Assembly: GCA_016463455.1 (NCBI GenBank)
Contig: JAEMRG010000009.1
Coordinates: 11,719 to 19,548, forward strand
DNA: 7,830 nucleotides
Reading direction: 5' to 3'
From: Rhodoferax sp.
GTDB lineage: Bacteria; Pseudomonadota; Gammaproteobacteria; Burkholderiales; Burkholderiaceae_C
The position numbers and the translations under genes were made by a program. A model generated the notes under the pieces. It saw only the letters and a list, made by a program, of their open reading frames with translations, searched no databases and was not told the DNA's origin. Below are positions 6,666-7,830 of the stretch, in pieces. Position 1 is the first letter of the stretch; the number at the start of each line of letters is the position of its first letter.

Positions 6666-7830
6666 ATGTTGACTTGGGATGAAGAAGTAAAACCGGCCGC
6701 ACTGCAGCCTTTCGCGGTAAACCCCTTAGATGCGGACAGCGAAGCCTATACCCGTGCGCCGGCATTGAACCCGCAGGCCATGGCTGCCGCTGTGGATACA
6801 CCGGTTATGCCGAGCGCAGCGCCTTCTGCCGCCAAAACGCAAACAGCGCCTGCTGCAACGCCGCAGCGCGTGCGCGCCTCGGATAAGCGCATCATCAACG
6901 GCCAGACGGATGTGAATCAGTTGGTGCCCTTTAAATACAAATGGGCCTGGGAAAAATACCTGGCCACTTGCGCCAACCACTGGATGCCCCAAGAGGTCAA
7001 TATGACCCGCGACATTGCGCTGTGGAAAGACCCGAACGGTCTGACGGAGGACGAGCGCCGCATGGTCAAACGCAATCTGGGATTTTTTGTCACCGCCGAT
7101 TCGCTGGCGGCCAACAATATTGTGTTGGGCACTTACCGTCACATCACGGCACCCGAGTGCCGTCAGTTTTTGCTGCGCCAGGCCTTCGAAGAAGCCATTC
7201 ACACCCACGCTTACCAGTACATCGTTGAATCTCTGGGCTTGGACGAAGGCGAAATCTTCAGCGCCTACAACGAAGTCAAGTCGATCCGGGACAAGGACGA
7301 ATTCCTCATTCCGTTTATCGAAGCAATCATGGACCCGCATTTCCATACGGGTACGCCGCAAACCGACCAGACCTTGCTCAAGTCCCTGATCGTGTTCGCC
7401 TGCCTGATGGAAGGTTTGTTCTTTTATGTGGGCTTTACCCAGATCTTGGCATTGGGGCGGCAGAACAAAATGACCGGCGCTGCCGAACAGTACCAGTACA
7501 TTTTGCGTGATGAGTCTATGCACTGCAATTTCGGCATTGATTTGATCAACCAACTCAAGGCGGAAAACCCGCATTTGTGGACGGCGGAATTCAAAGCTGA
7601 AATCAAGGCTTTGTTCGAAAAAGCCGTCGAACTTGAATACCGCTACGCCGAAGACACCATGCCGCGCGGCGTATTGGGTATGAACGCGTCTATGTTCAAG
7701 GGCTATTTGCGCTATATCGCCAACCGCCGCGCTACGCAGATTGGTTTGGAGGCCTTGTTCCCCCATGAAGAGAATCCTTTCCCCTGGATGAGCGAAATGA
7801 TAGACCTCAAGAAGGAGCGCAACTTCTTTG
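6666..7830 (+). CDS. nrdB: Ribonucleoside-diphosphate reductase class Ia, small (beta) subunit, 3' end cut by the window
   Basis: 388 codons are present and the frame is open to the right edge; by resemblance to homologues only a short C-terminal tail is missing. NrdB builds and stores the tyrosyl radical on a diiron centre and passes it to NrdA. All ligands can be assigned: D145, E176, H179, E249, E283 and H286, with radical tyrosine Y183 in FEEAIHTHAYQYI. The spacings equal those of E. coli NrdB (D84, E115, H118, Y122, E204, E238, H241). The tyrosine argues for class Ia and against the Tyr-less Ic type. The first ligand lies 61 residues further in than in E. coli because of an N-terminal extension, Ala/Pro-rich at about 31-66. 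The ATG at 6666 is chosen because MLTWDEE is a familiar N-terminus in this group. The missing C-terminal tail would include the peptide that docks on NrdA. Confidence 0.96.
   Translation, partial: MLTWDEEVKPAALQPFAVNPLDADSEAYTRAPALNPQAMAAAVDTPVMPSAAPSAAKTQTAPAATPQRVRASDKRIINGQTDVNQLVPFKYKWAWEKYLATCANHWMPQEVNMTRDIALWKDPNGLTEDERRMVKRNLGFFVTADSLAANNIVLGTYRHITAPECRQFLLRQAFEEAIHTHAYQYIVESLGLDEGEIFSAYNEVKSIRDKDEFLIPFIEAIMDPHFHTGTPQTDQTLLKSLIVFACLMEGLFFYVGFTQILALGRQNKMTGAAEQYQYILRDESMHCNFGIDLINQLKAENPHLWTAEFKAEIKALFEKAVELEYRYAEDTMPRGVLGMNASMFKGYLRYIANRRATQIGLEALFPHEENPFPWMSEMIDLKKERNFF

Noticed and set aside
6726..7766. A 346-codon open frame on the minus strand opposite nrdB
   Set aside because: It lies entirely inside nrdB, whose diiron ligands and radical tyrosine are all recognisable. 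The antisense protein shows no family motif and reflects GC-rich codon bias.
1..7830. Search by eye for CRISPR repeats, transposon ends, tRNA genes, phage or defence genes
   Set aside because: No regularly spaced repeats, terminal inverted repeats flanking a transposase, cloverleaf-like RNA or accessory proteins were seen. The window is almost filled by core genes.

Overview
The window looks like ordinary chromosomal DNA of a betaproteobacterium, most likely order Burkholderiales (Comamonadaceae-like). This rests on recalled family resemblance of the Ffh, NrdA and NrdB proteins and on the gene neighbourhood (ffh, a CcsA/YpjD-type membrane protein, a PP0621-type small protein, AmpD, nrdAB); no search was run. 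Codon use looks even across the genes. I see no insertion sequence, phage gene, tRNA, rRNA or CRISPR array.

Layout. Positions 2-121 (+) are the last 39 codons of a Blc-type lipocalin. It converges on ffh (152-1516, -), the protein subunit of the signal recognition particle. An 81-bp divergent spacer separates ffh from a rightward group: a CcsA/YpjD-like eight-helix membrane protein (1598-2401), a 73-residue membrane-anchored putative zinc-ribbon protein that overlaps it by ATGA (2398-2619), and the cell-wall-recycling amidase ampD (2656-3249). A 400-bp intergenic region follows, with a possible terminator behind ampD and, in its right third, a regulatory region for nrdA. Then come nrdA (3650-6562) and nrdB (6666 to beyond the right edge), the large and small subunits of an aerobic class I ribonucleotide reductase.

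How the genes work together. NrdA and NrdB form one enzyme that makes deoxyribonucleotides. Upstream I read a sigma70-like promoter (TTGCCA, 17-bp spacer, TATAGT) embedded in two NrdR-box palindromes spaced 32 bp centre to centre, with a third half-conserved box 36 bp further down. This suggests repression by NrdR according to nucleotide status. NrdA has a long N-terminus: an intact-looking ATP cone followed by a second, cone-like domain that appears degenerate. NrdB has all six iron ligands and the radical tyrosine, plus a long Ala/Pro-rich N-terminal segment. The other genes are housekeeping functions (membrane protein targeting, probable cytochrome c biogenesis, peptidoglycan recycling). 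I did not find a convincing undescribed system; the most informative part is the nrdA control region.
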